Source: Acheta domesticus (lineage: Eukaryota > Arthropoda > Insecta > Orthoptera > Gryllidae). Taken from it: DNA of 64,000 nucleotides. The notes below the pieces were generated by a model. That model saw only the letters and a program-made list of their open reading frames with translations, did no database searches and was not told the origin of the DNA. Both the position numbers and the translations under genes were made by a program. Where the stretch lies: positions 148,062,580 to 148,126,579 of the forward strand of contig JAHLJT010000631.1 in assembly GCA_031308135.1 (NCBI GenBank), read 5' to 3'. Every line of letters begins with the position of its first letter. Position 1 is the first letter of the stretch. This document shows, one piece after another, positions 13,286 through 26,700 of this stretch.

Positions 13286-14782
13286 AAGCATTCAACATGC
13301 TGGAACATTATGTACAATTGAACAAGAAGTAAACACAGATAAAAAAGAAATTTAATTGCCACCAAATAATATAGCACATCGGTCATAAACATTAAATATT
13401 AGTGATCCCCATGTCAAAAGTCAAAAGGACATAATTACATATCTGAAACATGTAGTAATGTAATATATATTCACTCATATGTTAACTCATAAAAGCAATT
13501 CACGTAATTCACTAAGCAACCGTATTTCATCTGAACAGAAAAACCAAAGCACTGACAGGAACAGCTGACAATATTATATTGAATAATGTTGAAATAAATT
13601 AATTGTAAATTAAATTAACTTGTACTCTTAATTAGATTTTTCCGTGTTGCTATGAGGCAGGATTTTTAAATTTTCGGGCACATCTGCAATATTGAAGTAC
13701 ATGTAGTAATATAAAGCTCCATAATGTCCATATTTGTCAAAGTGTATTACAATCATAGTTAGCCTTATTGCTTACTTATTTCACTTTGTAACCTTTCTTG
13801 AACCAGACAAAATAAAGTTCTGTTAGGAACAACTTACTGAAAAAAGAGAGAATTCTTTAATTAAATAAATTGTCTTAAATTCCCAATCCAGTAATTTCGG
13901 CACTTACATTCTACAAATCACAGTGGGGACCAACAAGTATTCTTAATTTGATTGCTGGTGGCTGCTACAAGGTGTCAAGTGGTTAAGTTCCTGCAATACC
14001 AACAATTCTGCATAGCCTTCTTCCATTGAATTTTTCCACATTTCTAACATGACATGGTAACAGATTTTTGTAATTCCTCTTCTTTTCATTTGTTTTGAAA
14101 AAAATGTCCAGCGTTGTATGATGTCTCTGTAATAAAGTATGAAAAAATAACTATGACAACAGACATGTTATCATGGTCTAATTCCATAGCATGCAATAAG
14201 AATTCAATAATATTGTGACATTAATAGCTTACCCCTCAGAAGTTTTGCTGTTTTCACTATGACGCTGCTGTCAGGAAGTTTTATTTCTTTTCCAGATTTT
14301 TTTCCTTTGAGCAGAATTTTACCCACTCGTTAAGACCCACATTTTCTGCGTAACTGGAGAGTTGTTTCTCGTATTACAAGACATTGATTATAATGCCACG
14401 CACAATATACAATATAAATTCCCCTCGGAAACAAATCGCGCATTGAAAACGCAGCGTAATAGCTTTTAAATCAGATATGCGGAATCTCGCTCGCTCGCTC
14501 GCTCGCTCGCGTGGGCTCTTAATGCAATTTTTTTGCCGCTAGACGGGGAGTTGGCACAAACTTAAAGTGTACGCACGCATGCCAGTCGCCAGCCAAGGAA
14601 AAGTCCCTGACTGCAATACTTCCATTACGTGGGGTATTTAAGTTGGGGTTGGCACGTGCTTCCTCCAACTTAAATTGTAATCAAAAGTGATTTCTGGGAG
14701 GTTGGTATTTTTTTGTGTTTCGGGTCATATCTTACGTGAAATAAATCTTAGTTCATCTCCCTAATTAGTACTCTCCTAGCGT
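12248..14782. other. No gene recognised; AT-rich DNA
   Basis: Contains a (TA)n tract at about 13237-13280 and a (CTCG)n tract at 14486-14511. No conserved frame or element terminus found. Confidence 0.5.
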
Positions 14783-16764
14783 CTACGCCTCGGCTCGGGC
14801 CGCTGCAGCCGTTTGCGTGAGGTAGGTCCACCGCGCGCGCCCTCTCCGGGGCGTTCCCGCTGGTAGCATCGGGAGGGTCACCGACGCATGCCTGCCCCGG
14901 GCCGGTGCTGCCAGCTGCAAAAGGCAGTGCGGGAGGCTCTCAGTGCATAGCAGGGACCAGGGCGTCATCCGCACCCGCAGTGAGCGCGGCACCGCATTCT
15001 ATTGCGGCGCGGCGCGTCGGTTTGCGGATGGCGAATTCTCGCGGCAGCACGATGTATGGGAGTCTTCCGTCTTGTTGAGTCCTGGGAGGGCGCCATAATA
15101 GACCGAGCCGTCGCTAGGCTTGGCGCCTCGGGTAAAGATCTATGTACCAGCCGCACTGCGGTCATTGGGAGCCCCCGAGAGGTATGTACATATGTCAGCG
15201 TCTTCGGCACCCACATGCTGACAGTATGAGGCTTCCAACTGAAGGTCTGTCATCGTTGACGTTCGTACCATTGGGTCGGGAACAGTTTGCAACTTGAATG
15301 CGCTGTCAACTGACCACACGTCCGCTTCAGTGGACGCCTCTAATAATTCGACTCCACCGTCCTCCCTGCCGGCATACAGGAAGAGGAGCCGTGGCTGAGG
15401 GACAAGAACTGCATAGCCGTACTCCGGACGGTCTTGTCGTATTGCCGGAGCATCGAAATTGTATAGCGGCCTAGCCTGAGGGGAAAGACGGTGGCTGGCT
15501 GCACAAACTGTACCAGCACATCGATTTTTTACGGTCCCGGAGCTGAGATGATGCTATATAATATAATAATCTGACCTGCTCGTTCAACCTCTCCCAGGAC
15601 TCTACTAGATTAAATCTTGTGGGTTTTATTTTGAGCCCTTTCCTAATTTCCCTTACGTATGCATTGTAAACGTTCTCAATTTCTTGTTGCGTTGCGTCAT
15701 GTGAGCTGCGGGGTAACATGCCTTGTCTACTGCTACTCGCAGCTCTGGAGTGACTAGTTATGGGAAGTTTCTTCTCCTGTTTAGCTTTCGGTTGGGAGCT
15801 GTCGTTACTAGGTTTTCTGTGGGAAGGGGAGAGAGAGAGGGTGTTTCGTCGGCGGTCTCGTGCCTATTAGTGCGGGGGCAGCTGACGGACTCACTCGTGC
15901 GGCCTGTTAGCGCCACGGTGCTGCTGACGCTGGGGCTGCGGGGTTGGTGCTTGCGGCTGTTCAGGAAGGTGGGGGAGAGGGAGAAGTCTGGTGATTGGCG
16001 GGGTGGGGTGGGGTGGGTGGGCGGGCTTGCGGGAGAAGGAGGCTCCGGCTTGGTGCTCCCCTTTGCTGCGATATTTCCGATGGAGGGGCAATGTTAAGGC
16101 AGAGGACGGGTGGTGGGTATTTGCTGCCGGCCTCACGCGGTGCGTTGCCAGGATGGTTGCCAACTGCTTGGGGTCTGGGCGGAGCATGCTCACGGCGACG
16201 GTCCGCTATTGGCGCGCCTTCTCTTGTAGATGCAGACACGCTTTGTTGGTCCCGGTCGTACTCTTCTTCAGTTCCTGATGCCGCAGCCCTCACTGCGCGT
16301 TGCCTTCGTTCACGTGGTATTCGGTTCTTTTTTTGTTTCTTGTTGCCTTGGCTACCAGTTGGACGGTTTGTTGTCACCAAGGAGGGTAGCATTTGGTCGG
16401 CCCAGTCAGGGGAGGGGCGTCTTCCTTGTATTTGTTCTCCCTGCCTGTGAGAGGGTGTGGACTGGGACGGGTTGTTTTTTCCTCCGCAGTCGTGTCCTCT
16501 TGCGAAGGCGTCCGAATCGTTTATTGTGATGAGGTGTCCCGTAGCTGGCTCTGCAGCAACGTCGCCAGGGAGCGGAAGGAAAAGTTCCGCGGCCGCGAAG
16601 AGACGTCTTCTCTGTGATGATGGTGATGATGTGTGGTCTATGCCTACGCGGATCCTCCATTGGACGTCGCTACTTGCGAGGGAGATGGAGGCGCCCGTGT
16701 TTGATATTTGGAAAATATTTTCGATTCGAAAATGATTATCGCAAACTATAGTTTCATCATTCAC
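14783..16764 (-). pseudogene. GC-rich block, possible decayed retrotransposon ORF1
   Basis: GC content is far above the surroundings. Minus-strand frames are long but shift: 15961-16764 (267 codons, Pro/Arg/Ser-rich), 15471-15719, then an open stretch from about 15470 to 15140 containing GGVELLEASTEADVW, then 14783-15216. This succession of broken frames in one direction, a basic Pro-rich start and a Gly-Gly-Val segment would fit ORF1 of an R1/Jockey-group LINE, but I cannot place a confident zinc-knuckle array or RT. A host exon or CpG-rich gene start cannot be excluded. Confidence 0.35.
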
Positions 16765-17329
16765 TGTCCAATTTCACGAACATTTCTCAAATACTTACAT
16801 TTTTTTGCTATTTTACTTTCGGCAATTTAAATTGAACTCACAACAAAAGTAATACACTACGATGACACTTAAACCACAACACTAATATGTATTACGACAG
16901 ACACAAACACATACATTTAATATTTTTTTCTAAATTTCAGTGATACATTTTCTATCGTGTCAACTTGTCTGAATCGAAACAAAAACGCACACTGTTTAAT
17001 AACAACTTTGTCATGGTAACCAATACAATTTCAAAAATCACTGCCCCTTTTTGATCGAATACAACAGGTGGAAAAAAACACACTTGTGGGAATATTTACA
17101 ATTATTCGAGAAAATGTTATAGAACGAAGTATTTGGAAAACTTTTCAATTGAAGCGAAAGATTACTTTTCGTTTCGGTCCAATGGATAATTTTCATTTTG
17201 TGTCTGATTAAAAAACGCCTTCATTTTTTAGCATTTTCTTGATTTTTGGGCCCCAAATAACTTGGCCGAAATCAAGCATCTGGAATATGGGAGAGAATTG
17301 AACTCTTTTCCGTAGTTGAGAATTTCCGC
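16765..17329. other. No gene recognised
   Basis: AT-rich sequence between the GC block and the next repeat; nothing coding seen. Confidence 0.45.
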
Positions 17330-17835
17330 GAAAAATTTTCAAAAGTTTTTGAGAAAATTTGGTTCGAACATTTCAGAAAATTTGCCAATTTTGTACATTA
17401 TGGACCACTTATGGACATTTCAAAAACTTCATTCGACATGCTCGACTCACATAAAATTTCATTAGGCATACTTTGAAGCTTATGTGTAAAGAAACGCACT
17501 AAACAAAAAAAAAATAATGTAAATTTTAACGACGTGAGAGACGAATCAGAAAATTTACAATTTTGTAATTTTTGAAAAATCCAACGTATAGAGCAATATG
17601 CCATTATTGTCATCTGATAGAGTATATTTAGTATTATTCCTGTCAAAAGTTGACAGAAAAAATTTTGAGCCGTTTTTGAGAAAACCTTGTTCTTGTAATT
17701 TTTTTAAATCGCACATATTGCACGCAATGTCGCGCGAAAACCACTACAATTTTCAAAAAAATGTACATGACCTTAAAGGAAGAACTCACTATGGCGAATA
17801 AATTTTATTTGAAGAAAAAATTCTCCACCTGTATT

Positions 17836-19401
17836 ACTTTCCCGTATACGTACGTATATACGGAGTAAAATACGTAGTATTGGAAAAGTTAGGTAATGCT
17901 ACGCGAAAAAATAGCCAATTTTCGCCAGAAAAAATTAATTGCCGGTCCGTGATAACGAAAAAGTGGATAAATCCAGTTGCTAAATTAAGAAAAAAATCAC
18001 CTAATACGCGGTGTAGCCAGAACCCCCCTTTTGTCTGTCCTTGATACCGAAGAACAAATTGAAAGGAAAACGTCCGTCTGACCGTCCGTCCGCCTGTCCG
18101 TCTGTGAACACTGCTAGCGCCTAAACCATGTGTACGATTTCTTCCAAAATTTGTATTCCTCGGTCGATCTGGTTCGACTCGAAGCTTTGAGATTTTGAAA
18201 AAGATTCTATAAAATTTACGGGTACTTTACATAAAGCTCCCCGGAGATTTTCAAACTTTTCTCAAAAACGGATCCAAATTTTTTCTTTAAATTCTTGTTA
18301 GAACAGAGTTAAATGCACTTCTTAAAGTGACATAAGTCCGAAATTCGTGGTAATATCTGAATTTTCGAAAATTGCAAAAGTGAATTTTATTCGGAGTTTT
18401 ACTCCATCTACAAAATTGAAGATAGAAATTTTTTCTTCAAATAAAATTTGTTCTTCATAGTCAGTTTTTTCTGTAAGGTCTTGTACATTGTTTTGAAAAT
18501 TTTAGTAGTTTTCGGGCAATATTGCGTGTAATATGAGCAATTTAAAAAATACAAAAACAAGATTTTCAAAAAAAAGGGTCTAAATTTTTTCTTTAAACTT
18601 TTGGTAGGGATAGTGTTAAATGTACCCTATGACATGACATCTTCTCTCTATTCTTTTGTTTTTTCAAAATTTGCAAAACTGTATTTTTTTCCTCGTCTCT
18701 CACGTCGGTAATATTTACATTACTGGCGATTTTTTTACATTATTGTATTTACGAGTTCAGGTGCATTGAATAATATCAATTGAAGTTTCTCGAAAATGCG
18801 TTTTCTGTAAAACTAGCTCAAAATTCCGCATTTTCAGAAACGCTCAAACGCAATTTTTTCATAAGTAACTGCATTTTTTTTCTTCAAATGTTAGGAACGG
18901 ATAGTGCTCATTGCATTCTTAAAAATGATGTAAAGTTCATTTTGGTTTTTTTGTTGAATTTTTTTCAAAAATTACACAAATGTAATTTTTTTGAAAGATC
19001 TCTCACATCTATAATATGCACATTACCAGCAATTCGTAAACACTATTGCATTTGTGAGTTAATGTGCTTTAAATTACTTCAAATGGAGTTTTTTGAAAAC
19101 CATTTCTGTCAAATTTCGCATTTTTAGTAGCGCTTAAACGCCATTTTCTTAAAAACTGTTACAAATTTTTAAAGGAAAATTGCCGTAAAGGACGAGATTT
19201 TTTTATTTCTTAATATTTTAAAATTAATATTTGCGTTCTACCATTAGGAAATCGAAAAATTAAGAAAATGTCAAAAACATGTAGTTTGGCAGCGATAGAT
19301 GGCAGCTGGCACGAGTATTGGTAATTCCGAATAGCTAGCCGAGACTGAATAAATTAGAAAACGAATATGGGAAAGTCTGTGCCACTCTGTAGCACCACTA
19401 G
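17836..19401 (+). mobile_element. HINE-like element, copy c, nested in copy d
   Basis: Starts ACTTTCCCGTATACG at 17836. Ends with the GTGCC/GTAGCAC arm and ACCACTAG at 19401 followed by T. Interior units begin near 18258, 18570, 18857 and 19145, the same four-unit layout as copy b. Microsatellite GTCCGTCCGCC near 18080-18105. The opposite orientation of its host copy and the continuity of the host across the junction show self-family nesting. Confidence 0.75.
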
Positions 19402-19765
19402 TTTTGTAATTGTCGGAAGAAGCCAAAAAAATTCAAACTTTTTGCAATTTTTCGAGAATCCATAGTTAACCGCGAAATTCGGACCAATGCCACCTTAATG
19501 AGTGTATTTTATATTGTTGTCACAAGAAATTTAAAGAAAAAATTTGGAACCATTTTTGAGAAAATTTTGAAAATGTAAAGTTCATTCATGAAAATTCAGG
19601 TAAAATACCCCCAAATTTTACACAATCTTTTCCAAAATCTCAAAGGTTCCACTCGAACCAGGTCGACCGGGGAATGTCCATTTTGGATGAAATTGTACCT
19701 ATGGTTTAGGCGCTAGCAGTGTTCACAGACGAACGGACAGACAGACGGACGTTTTCCTTTCAATT

Positions 19766-21942
19766 TTTTTTAAACTTTTCCCCTCCACAGTAGCCCTGAG
19801 GAGGCGGGAGTTTATTTTCCTTAAATTCTACACAGTAGGCTGCTGCCTTGCGGCTTAAGCAGCTGAGAGGGAGAGATTTTTGTTTATCTGACTAAAATGA
19901 ACTAAAACTAACTTAATTTTAGCTTAAATCTAATTTTCTAATTACTGATGTAGCACTTTGGCATACCTAAATTAACAGAAAATTTTATTATTTTATTTAT
20001 CTTAATCCTAAGTAAAACATTTCTAGAAATTGTAATTCAAATTGAAACTGAAATGTTCTTTTTTTTATTCCATTCACTCATCATTTATTCTTGTTTCATT
20101 ACATAACCATTCATTCTACTCATTCACACCCACTGCACAACACTATTCTTCTGTTCGCCACGGCACTGACTTGGCTCAAAGTGTCCGTGGCGCTCAGGCC
20201 CAATTGGAGGCGTGGCAGGTGCGGCGCGGCGTCGCGTTCCCCGCGCGTCCCACGGCCGAAGGCGATTCTTACCCCCCGCGTTCGGCTGCCTCTGCTTGCT
20301 CACACAGGGTAGCAAGCGTGTCATGAGCCAGCGCGCGGAAGGTGAAGGCGATGTGTTTCGGTCCTTTCCGCTGATAGGACCGATGTGCGTCGCTGTTCGC
20401 CACTCGGCCGGTTTCGCGCAGGATGCGCGGCGCCTTCGGACCCAGCGCCCTGGTAAGCGCCGTAGTTGCGCGCCTTTGGAGCTCCGGCAAGAATTGGTTT
20501 TTTACACTCAGAACTCCAAACACGTCGGCGTTTCTAGGGTATGTGTTGGGTGGGGGAGGTGCGGGAGCGCCGCGAGGGCGCCGCATGGTTTTCCGCCGAG
20601 CGAATCGGACGGAGGGTGGAGAGAGGTACCGCCGCGAACACCTCGCTGGCGTACGACCACATCGAGCGCACGCAAGCGGTGAATAGGCGGCGCTTGAGGG
20701 CAGGGTGGAGTTCCGGAGCTCTTAGGAGCGGGCGTAGGAGAGTTGTTCGGGAAGTTATTTTTTGGCTAACGTACTTGGCGTGGGTGTGCCAGCGGAGACC
20801 GCTATCGAGCATCACACCAAGATACTTCGCCGACTTTTGCCAGGGTAGATGCGCGCCGGCCAAGCTCACGACTTCATCGGGGTCTGCCCTCTGTCGGGTG
20901 AAGTTGACGGCTGCGCACTTGTCAAGGTTGAGGGTGAGCTTTTTACGGCTCAGCCATTCGGGAAGCTCAGCGAGACAATCGTTCAGATATCTCACCGATT
21001 TCCTTCTGTCCGCCGATTTCGCGTAGTAGTCAAAATCATCCGCAAACATTAGGAGCCCGCAATGTTGAATGCCGGTGTGTCGTTCAACTGAGAGCGACGC
21101 GTCGTTGACGTACAGGCCAAATAGTGTCGGAGAGAGCACGCTTCCCTGTGGCACGCCTGCTACGGCTCGTCTTAAGGACGATTGTACGCCATTGACGCAA
21201 ACCTTGAATAGCCTTTCTGCCAAGAAGCTAGCGATTAGTCTGACGTAGCAGTCGCTGATTCCGATGTCCGCAAGACACGCGAGAGCCCCCTCGTGCCATA
21301 AAGAATCGAAAGCCGACCGCATGTCAAGAAAAACCACCGGCAAGTTCTGCCTTTCGAGAGAGAGCCCAATCTCGGTACATAGCCGCGTCAGTTGTTGCGC
21401 GGAACTGAGGCCAATTCGAAACCCGAATTGCTCATCTCTAAGAAGCTTAAGGCGCCGTATGTCCTGTTGCAAGCGCTCTAGGATCAGGCGCTCGAAAGAT
21501 TTAGCAAGAAACGAGAGGAGACTAATTGGTCCGTAACCGCTCGGAAGAAGTTAGTCCTTGTTTGGTTTTGGTATCATGGATACTGTCGCGATTTTCCACG
21601 CTCTGGGGAAATATCCTAGCGCTAGGCACGCGTTTAAAAGCTCCCGCAGAAACTTCACTCCGTTGGGCGGCTGTTATACCGTCCGGCCCGCATGCCTTGC
21701 GCGTGTTGAGGTGTCGCAGCACGTCACGGAGCTCCCTTCCCGTCACACGTCGCGGAGAGTTGCTCGGTGCGGCTGTCAGGTACTCTCTCAGGCATGCAAC
21801 AGTGCTCTGGTCCCCGATCATGCCAGAGTCAAGTGGGCGGAACTGCCGTTCTAGCGTCTCCGCGAAGAGTTCGCATTTGGGGTATTCTCCCACACGTATT
21901 CCGGCGGGAGAGCGGTATTACTTTCAGAGGCAGAGCGGTATT
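19766..21942 (-). mobile_element. Jockey-like LINE, 5'-truncated
   Basis: The 3' end is a short A tail (T run at 19766-19771 on +). The flank CCTTTCAATT at 19756-19765 is repeated at 21943-21952, giving a 10 bp target duplication. About 2.2 kb contains the second half of ORF2 (RT and C-terminal part) and a 3' UTR; the endonuclease and ORF1 are missing. The GC-rich sequence stands out from the AT-rich target. Assignment to the Jockey group rests on the RT motif wording and is tentative. Confidence 0.7.
20124..21942 (-). pseudogene. Reverse transcriptase of Jockey-like LINE (broken)
   Basis: The frame 20534-21472 carries RT motifs in order: FLDMRSAFDSLWHEG, GVPQGSVLSPTLFGLYVND and LMFADDFDYY (catalytic Asp pair present), then the thumb segment SAKYLGVMLDSGLRWHTH. 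Upstream, 21522-21893 holds the finger region with LNTRKACGPDGI in another frame. Downstream, 20269-20586 and 20124-20324 carry the C-terminal region in shifted frames. At least three frame breaks, so no functional protein. It would have carried out target-primed reverse transcription. Confidence 0.8.
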
Positions 21943-21954
21943 CCTTTCAATTGG

Positions 21955-22637
21955 CCCGTCGAGGTGGGTTGGTCCACGTCCTGATGCAGAGAAGGCTCTC
22001 AAGTGTTCCTTTCTCCATTTTTTCATCTTCTTGCTTCTCATTTCATGTCATGTACGTTCTTTTCACTCCTTTTTCTTCCTCACTGGCCTTCTCTGTATGC
22101 TGAACGCTCACCCATGTGTTTGCCGTGCATGGCGACCCGTGTCCGAGGGAATGTGTGTCCTGGCGGTTGAGGGGTCCGTTTGTTTCCCAAACACTCACCT
22201 TGTGCTACGTTCGGCTTGTACTGAGGGATACGTTGTGTACGTATTTTTGGGAACATTCCCTGTAGGCCTCAATACGCTTGCTTTGGCCTCGGACTCTTCT
22301 AGACGGGCGGTCGGGAGCTAACCCACTCCCGATCAATCGGCTTGGACTAGGTCTTGTACTGAACTCCAAGGTGAGCGGGGGGATACACGGTGGTGCAGCG
22401 CTGTGTTATTCCCCCACTATATCCTCGTGGCAACCCTGGCACTCCGATGGAGTGTCCCCTTGTTGGGCTCCGTGGTGGGTGGGGACCACGAGGATGAACC
22501 TGATCCATCTTTATGGAAACTAAACCCTCTCCCCCCGCCCTCTTCCGCAAGGAAGAGATGTCCAGAAAGAAACCTTGATTTGAATAGTTTCTTTTTTCAA
22601 TGATGAAGATAGACCAAAGAAACCTAGATTCCTCCTC
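21955..22637 (+). other. 5' UTR of the I-clade LINE
   Basis: GC-rich leader without a long frame, running from the target duplication to the ORF1 start. In this class the leader usually carries an internal pol II promoter; I see no defining motif. Confidence 0.5.
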
Positions 22638-23765
22638 ATGGCATGCGCTGAGGAAGGAAAATCATTTAAAATGGTTAGTGCTGTGCGTTTGGCGCGAGCA
22701 ATAGAGGAAAAATATGGAAAATTGCAAGCCGTAGTGCGTCAAAGGAATGGCACCATTCTTTTTGAAGTGCTAACGGATGAACAGATCGATAGAATTATGA
22801 AGACGAAGCAGATTGCCGGCCTCCAGGTGGAGGTGACCACTCACCCAACACTCAATCTTTGTAAAGGAGTGGTCAATCATGTCGACTTCTCAACAGACAG
22901 CGAGGAAGATCTGGTTGCCTTCTTCAAGAGGCAGGGTGTGACAGATGTTTATAGAATTAAGAGGAGGGAGCATGGGCGAGAAATCCCCACTTCCACTCTT
23001 ATCCTTACATTCAACCTCCCTACTTTGCCCCGGAATATCTCGTGCGGTTTTTATAACCTCCGCGTGCGACAATATATGCCCAATCCTTTGCGGTGCTTCA
23101 AGTGCCAGCGATTCGGCCATACACAACAGCGGTGCATGGCAGATACCCCAGTGTGCGGTAAGTGTGGTAAACCATCTCACGAACCTGGACCTTGCACCAC
23201 TACACCGCGTTGCGTAAACTGCGAAGGTGACCACCCGGCAAATTATAATCAATGCCCCACCATTTTGCGAGAGCGAGATATCCAAAAGATAAGAGTCGTG
23301 GAAAAAGTGTCTTTCCCTGAAGCCAAACGTCGGTTCCATGCGAGGAACCCAGTCGACCTCTCGCGCTCGTTTTCTGCCACTGTGAAAGCGAAATCTCCGA
23401 GGGTTGCAGCGGGCTGCCAAACAGAACGCGCTGCCTCGCAAGTAGTGAGTTTTGGTTGCCAAGTGTCACCAGTAGACCTCCCTGGGGATACATCTCCCCT
23501 TGAGGGTGGAAGAATAATAATCCCCACAAAATATAAGGTTCACAAAAAAGTCCAACCAGCACAATCCACGAAATCGACAACAAAAACTGTATCGACGGAA
23601 GTTGACGTCAGACGGACACCAAACCCCAACATAAAAGGACCTTCGAAGTCGCGACCGACTACAGGAGGTTTTTGTTTTGGGGGAGGCTCCCGTTGGGGAG
23701 GAGTCTCGTGCATCCGGCTCCCAACGTCGGAAGAAAAAAGAAAGCTAATTCTACCATGGCTCTAA
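22638..23765 (+). CDS. I-clade LINE ORF1, nucleic-acid-binding protein, intact
   Basis: 375 residues, starting at the ATG at 22638. An N-terminal region (1-140) is followed by the RVRQYMPNPLRCF segment that precedes the knuckles in I and Jockey ORF1 proteins. Then come three zinc knuckles at about residues 153-206: CFKCQRFGHTQQRC, CGKCGKPSHEPGPC and CVNCEGDHPANYNQC. The rest is basic and Ser/Thr-rich. Such proteins coat the LINE RNA and form the RNP with ORF2. Its stop (23763-23765) overlaps the ORF2 ATG (23756) by 10 nt, suggesting termination-reinitiation. No internal stop, unlike ORF2. Confidence 0.85.
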   Translation: MACAEEGKSFKMVSAVRLARAIEEKYGKLQAVVRQRNGTILFEVLTDEQIDRIMKTKQIAGLQVEVTTHPTLNLCKGVVNHVDFSTDSEEDLVAFFKRQGVTDVYRIKRREHGREIPTSTLILTFNLPTLPRNISCGFYNLRVRQYMPNPLRCFKCQRFGHTQQRCMADTPVCGKCGKPSHEPGPCTTTPRCVNCEGDHPANYNQCPTILRERDIQKIRVVEKVSFPEAKRRFHARNPVDLSRSFSATVKAKSPRVAAGCQTERAASQVVSFGCQVSPVDLPGDTSPLEGGRIIIPTKYKVHKKVQPAQSTKSTTKTVSTEVDVRRTPNPNIKGPSKSRPTTGGFCFGGGSRWGGVSCIRLPTSEEKRKLILPWL

Positions 23766-26700
23766 TGTCATGGAACGCAAATGGTTTCTCCTCGCGACGG
23801 GACGACCTTAAACTGTTGTTGTCCCGTCACAATCCTATGGTGATTTGTCTTCAAGAGACTCACCTTACCCCACTTCGTCCTCTATCTTTTCGCGGATTTT
23901 CTTCGTACAGGTTCGATGTGGATGCTGGTCTCCGCGCTCATGGCGGAGTACCTTCACTAGTGCATGATTCGCTGCTATCTACAGAGGTACCTCTTCAAAC
24001 TCACTTTCAAACAGTATGTGTGCAGATGCACCTCCCATCCCTCACACTTACTGTGTGCAACATTTATATCCCTCCAGGTCTGACTATATCAGCAGACGAA
24101 CTCTTAGGGTTGATAAATCAACTGCCTTCTCCATTTATGATAGTCTGCGATGTGAATGCCCACAGTCCTCTCTGGGGCTCTTCCCGCACGTGTCCGAGAG
24201 GCAGTATCTTTGAATCAGTAATAGACACAGCGGATTTGGTTATTCTGAACTCTAATGAAGCAACTCATTTGGCCGTCGCCACAAACTCGAGCACGTGTAT
24301 TGATTTAGTTCTTTGCAGCCCTTCTCTTTCAACCGACCTGCAATGGTCCATCCTAGACGACCTATATGGTAGCGACCACTATCCCATTATCGTCCACATT
24401 GATAGACTTGCGCGTGGTTTGGCGCGCCCCCCTCAATGGTGCGTCCTTCGTACTGACTGGCCGACATTCCAAGCGAATGTGAATCTATCAGAGGGTGAAT
24501 TTGTTAGTGTGGAGGATATGGCAGCTCATTTTAACACTGCAATATTGCAAGCTGCGGGCACTGCAATCCCCAAGTCGACCGATAATTCGCGACACCCCTT
24601 TGTCCCGTGGTGGTACTTGGATTGCTCAAGGGCTGTCGGTGCTCGGAAGAAAGCGTTGGCTCGACTTAAACATTATCCAACCGCGGATAACCTTATTGAT
24701 TACAAGAGGTGCAGAGCTAAGGCGAGGAGAACCATATTAGAAAGCAAGAATGCATCATGGAAGGCATACGTGTCCTCCTTGAATTGCCACACGCCACCAC
24801 GTCTAGTATGGAGGAAGGTGCGTCTAATTAAAGGGTACCCTTCCTCATACTCAGTGCCAGGTCTTAGAAAAAATGGTGAGATAATCACAGATCGAGACGC
24901 CGTTGTAGAGGAACTTGCCACTCACTATGAGAAGATGTCGAGTTCGGCAAACTACTCTCCAAACTTCCTTTCGTTTAAAGAAAGAATGGAAAATCGCGCT
25001 TTGGATTTTTCGAGCAGAGCACATGAGGATTATAATACCCCTTTCTCTATGTATGAAATGCGTTCTGCTCTGAAGCTTGCCAAAAGAACCACTCCAGGTG
25101 CAGACGAAATCTACAACTTAATGTTGCAGCATCTTCCCGAAATTTCCCGGAATTTCTTCTCCGGCTCTTTAACCTATCTGGGAAGAGCATACTATCCCTC
25201 CCATGTGGCGAGAAGCTATCATCGTCCCAGTTCCCAAAGTGGGGAAAGATCGATCACTGCCATCAAGTTATCGACCTATTTCCCTCACAAGCTGTGCATG
25301 CAAAGTGCTGGAACGCATGGTGAATCAACGTCTAGCCTGGACCTTAGAGCATAAAAATCTGTTGACGCCAATCCAAAGCGGGTTAAGACGAAACCGGTCT
25401 ACCTTGGCCCACCTCGTTTCGCTGGCAACAGCTATCTCTACATCGTTCGTCTTGAAACAACATCTAGTGGCTATATTATTTGATATAGAAAAGGCCTACG
25501 ACACCACCTGGAGGTACGGCATTCTGCAAACCCTGCACTCTTGGGGATTTAAGGGGAAGCTTCCGCTATTCCTCCAAAACTTCCTTTTGAATAGATCCTT
25601 CCGTGTTCGTGTGGGTGATAGACTTTCTTGTAGTCACCCCCTTGAAAATGGTATCCCTCAAGGATCAGTTCTGAGTGTCACTCTGTTTGCCATCGCCATC
25701 AATGGTATAGCGTCGACTGTACGAGAACCTTTTAAGGCATCGTTATTTGTGGCTGACTTTGCCATCTTCTGTTCCTCCAGCAGCATCAGCGTGATCCAGA
25801 GGCAACTCCAAATGGTGCTCAACAAGCTCCACGAATGGAGTACGTCAACAGGCTTTAAATTCTCTTCTACTAAATGTATCGGTTTTACATTTTTGTAGGA
25901 TATACCATTTGCATAGTAATCCAGTCCTTCACTTGGGAGGAAACCCGCTTCCATTTGCAGAATCTGCCAGGTTCCTGGGGCTTACATTTGACAAGTCTCT
26001 CACCTGGCGCGCTCACATCCGTGGACTACAAACCAGATGTCTCTCCCCTTAATCTTCTCCGAATGCTGAATGGTACATCATGGGGTGCCGACCGCACTAC
26101 CCTTTTGCGGCTGTATAGATCACTCATCCGCTCAGTTTTGGACTACGGTAGTGAAGTGTATGGCTCAGCAGCTCCCTCCACTCTGCGACCCATCAATAGT
26201 ATACATCACGCGGGTATCCGTCTAGCAACAGGCGCATACCGAACCAGCCGAATTGAGTGCCTTCTATCCGAGGCTGGCGAGCCTTCCTTAAAACGATATT
26301 TTATTAGCATCTTACGGAGCTAAAGTATCAGGACTCCCTAATCATCCTTGCCGCCAAATAATTATCCATCCTGAATATGAAACATCATATATTCTTCGAA
26401 CATCGCTGCCTCAGCCTCCAGGTATTCGATTGCAAAATCTTCTGCGGGACCTTAATGTTGATCTTCCGACACCCATGAAACCCCCAAGTCACTCCATTCC
26501 TCCATGGAAACTACTCCGCCCGAATATTGATTTCAGACTATCCAACCTGCCTAAACAAACGACTAGTCCTCTTGCTTACCAGAAACATTTTCAGGAAATG
26601 AGGGCAGCCTACCCAGATCATGTATTCTTATATACAGACGGCATCGTGCAATGATGCGGTGGCTTGTAGTTTTTATTGTATCAGGGTCACAAAATCATAT

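Noticed and set aside
15961..16764. 267-codon minus frame as a host gene
   Set aside because: Composition-driven (Pro/Arg/Ser), overlapping open frames on both strands, no recognised domain.
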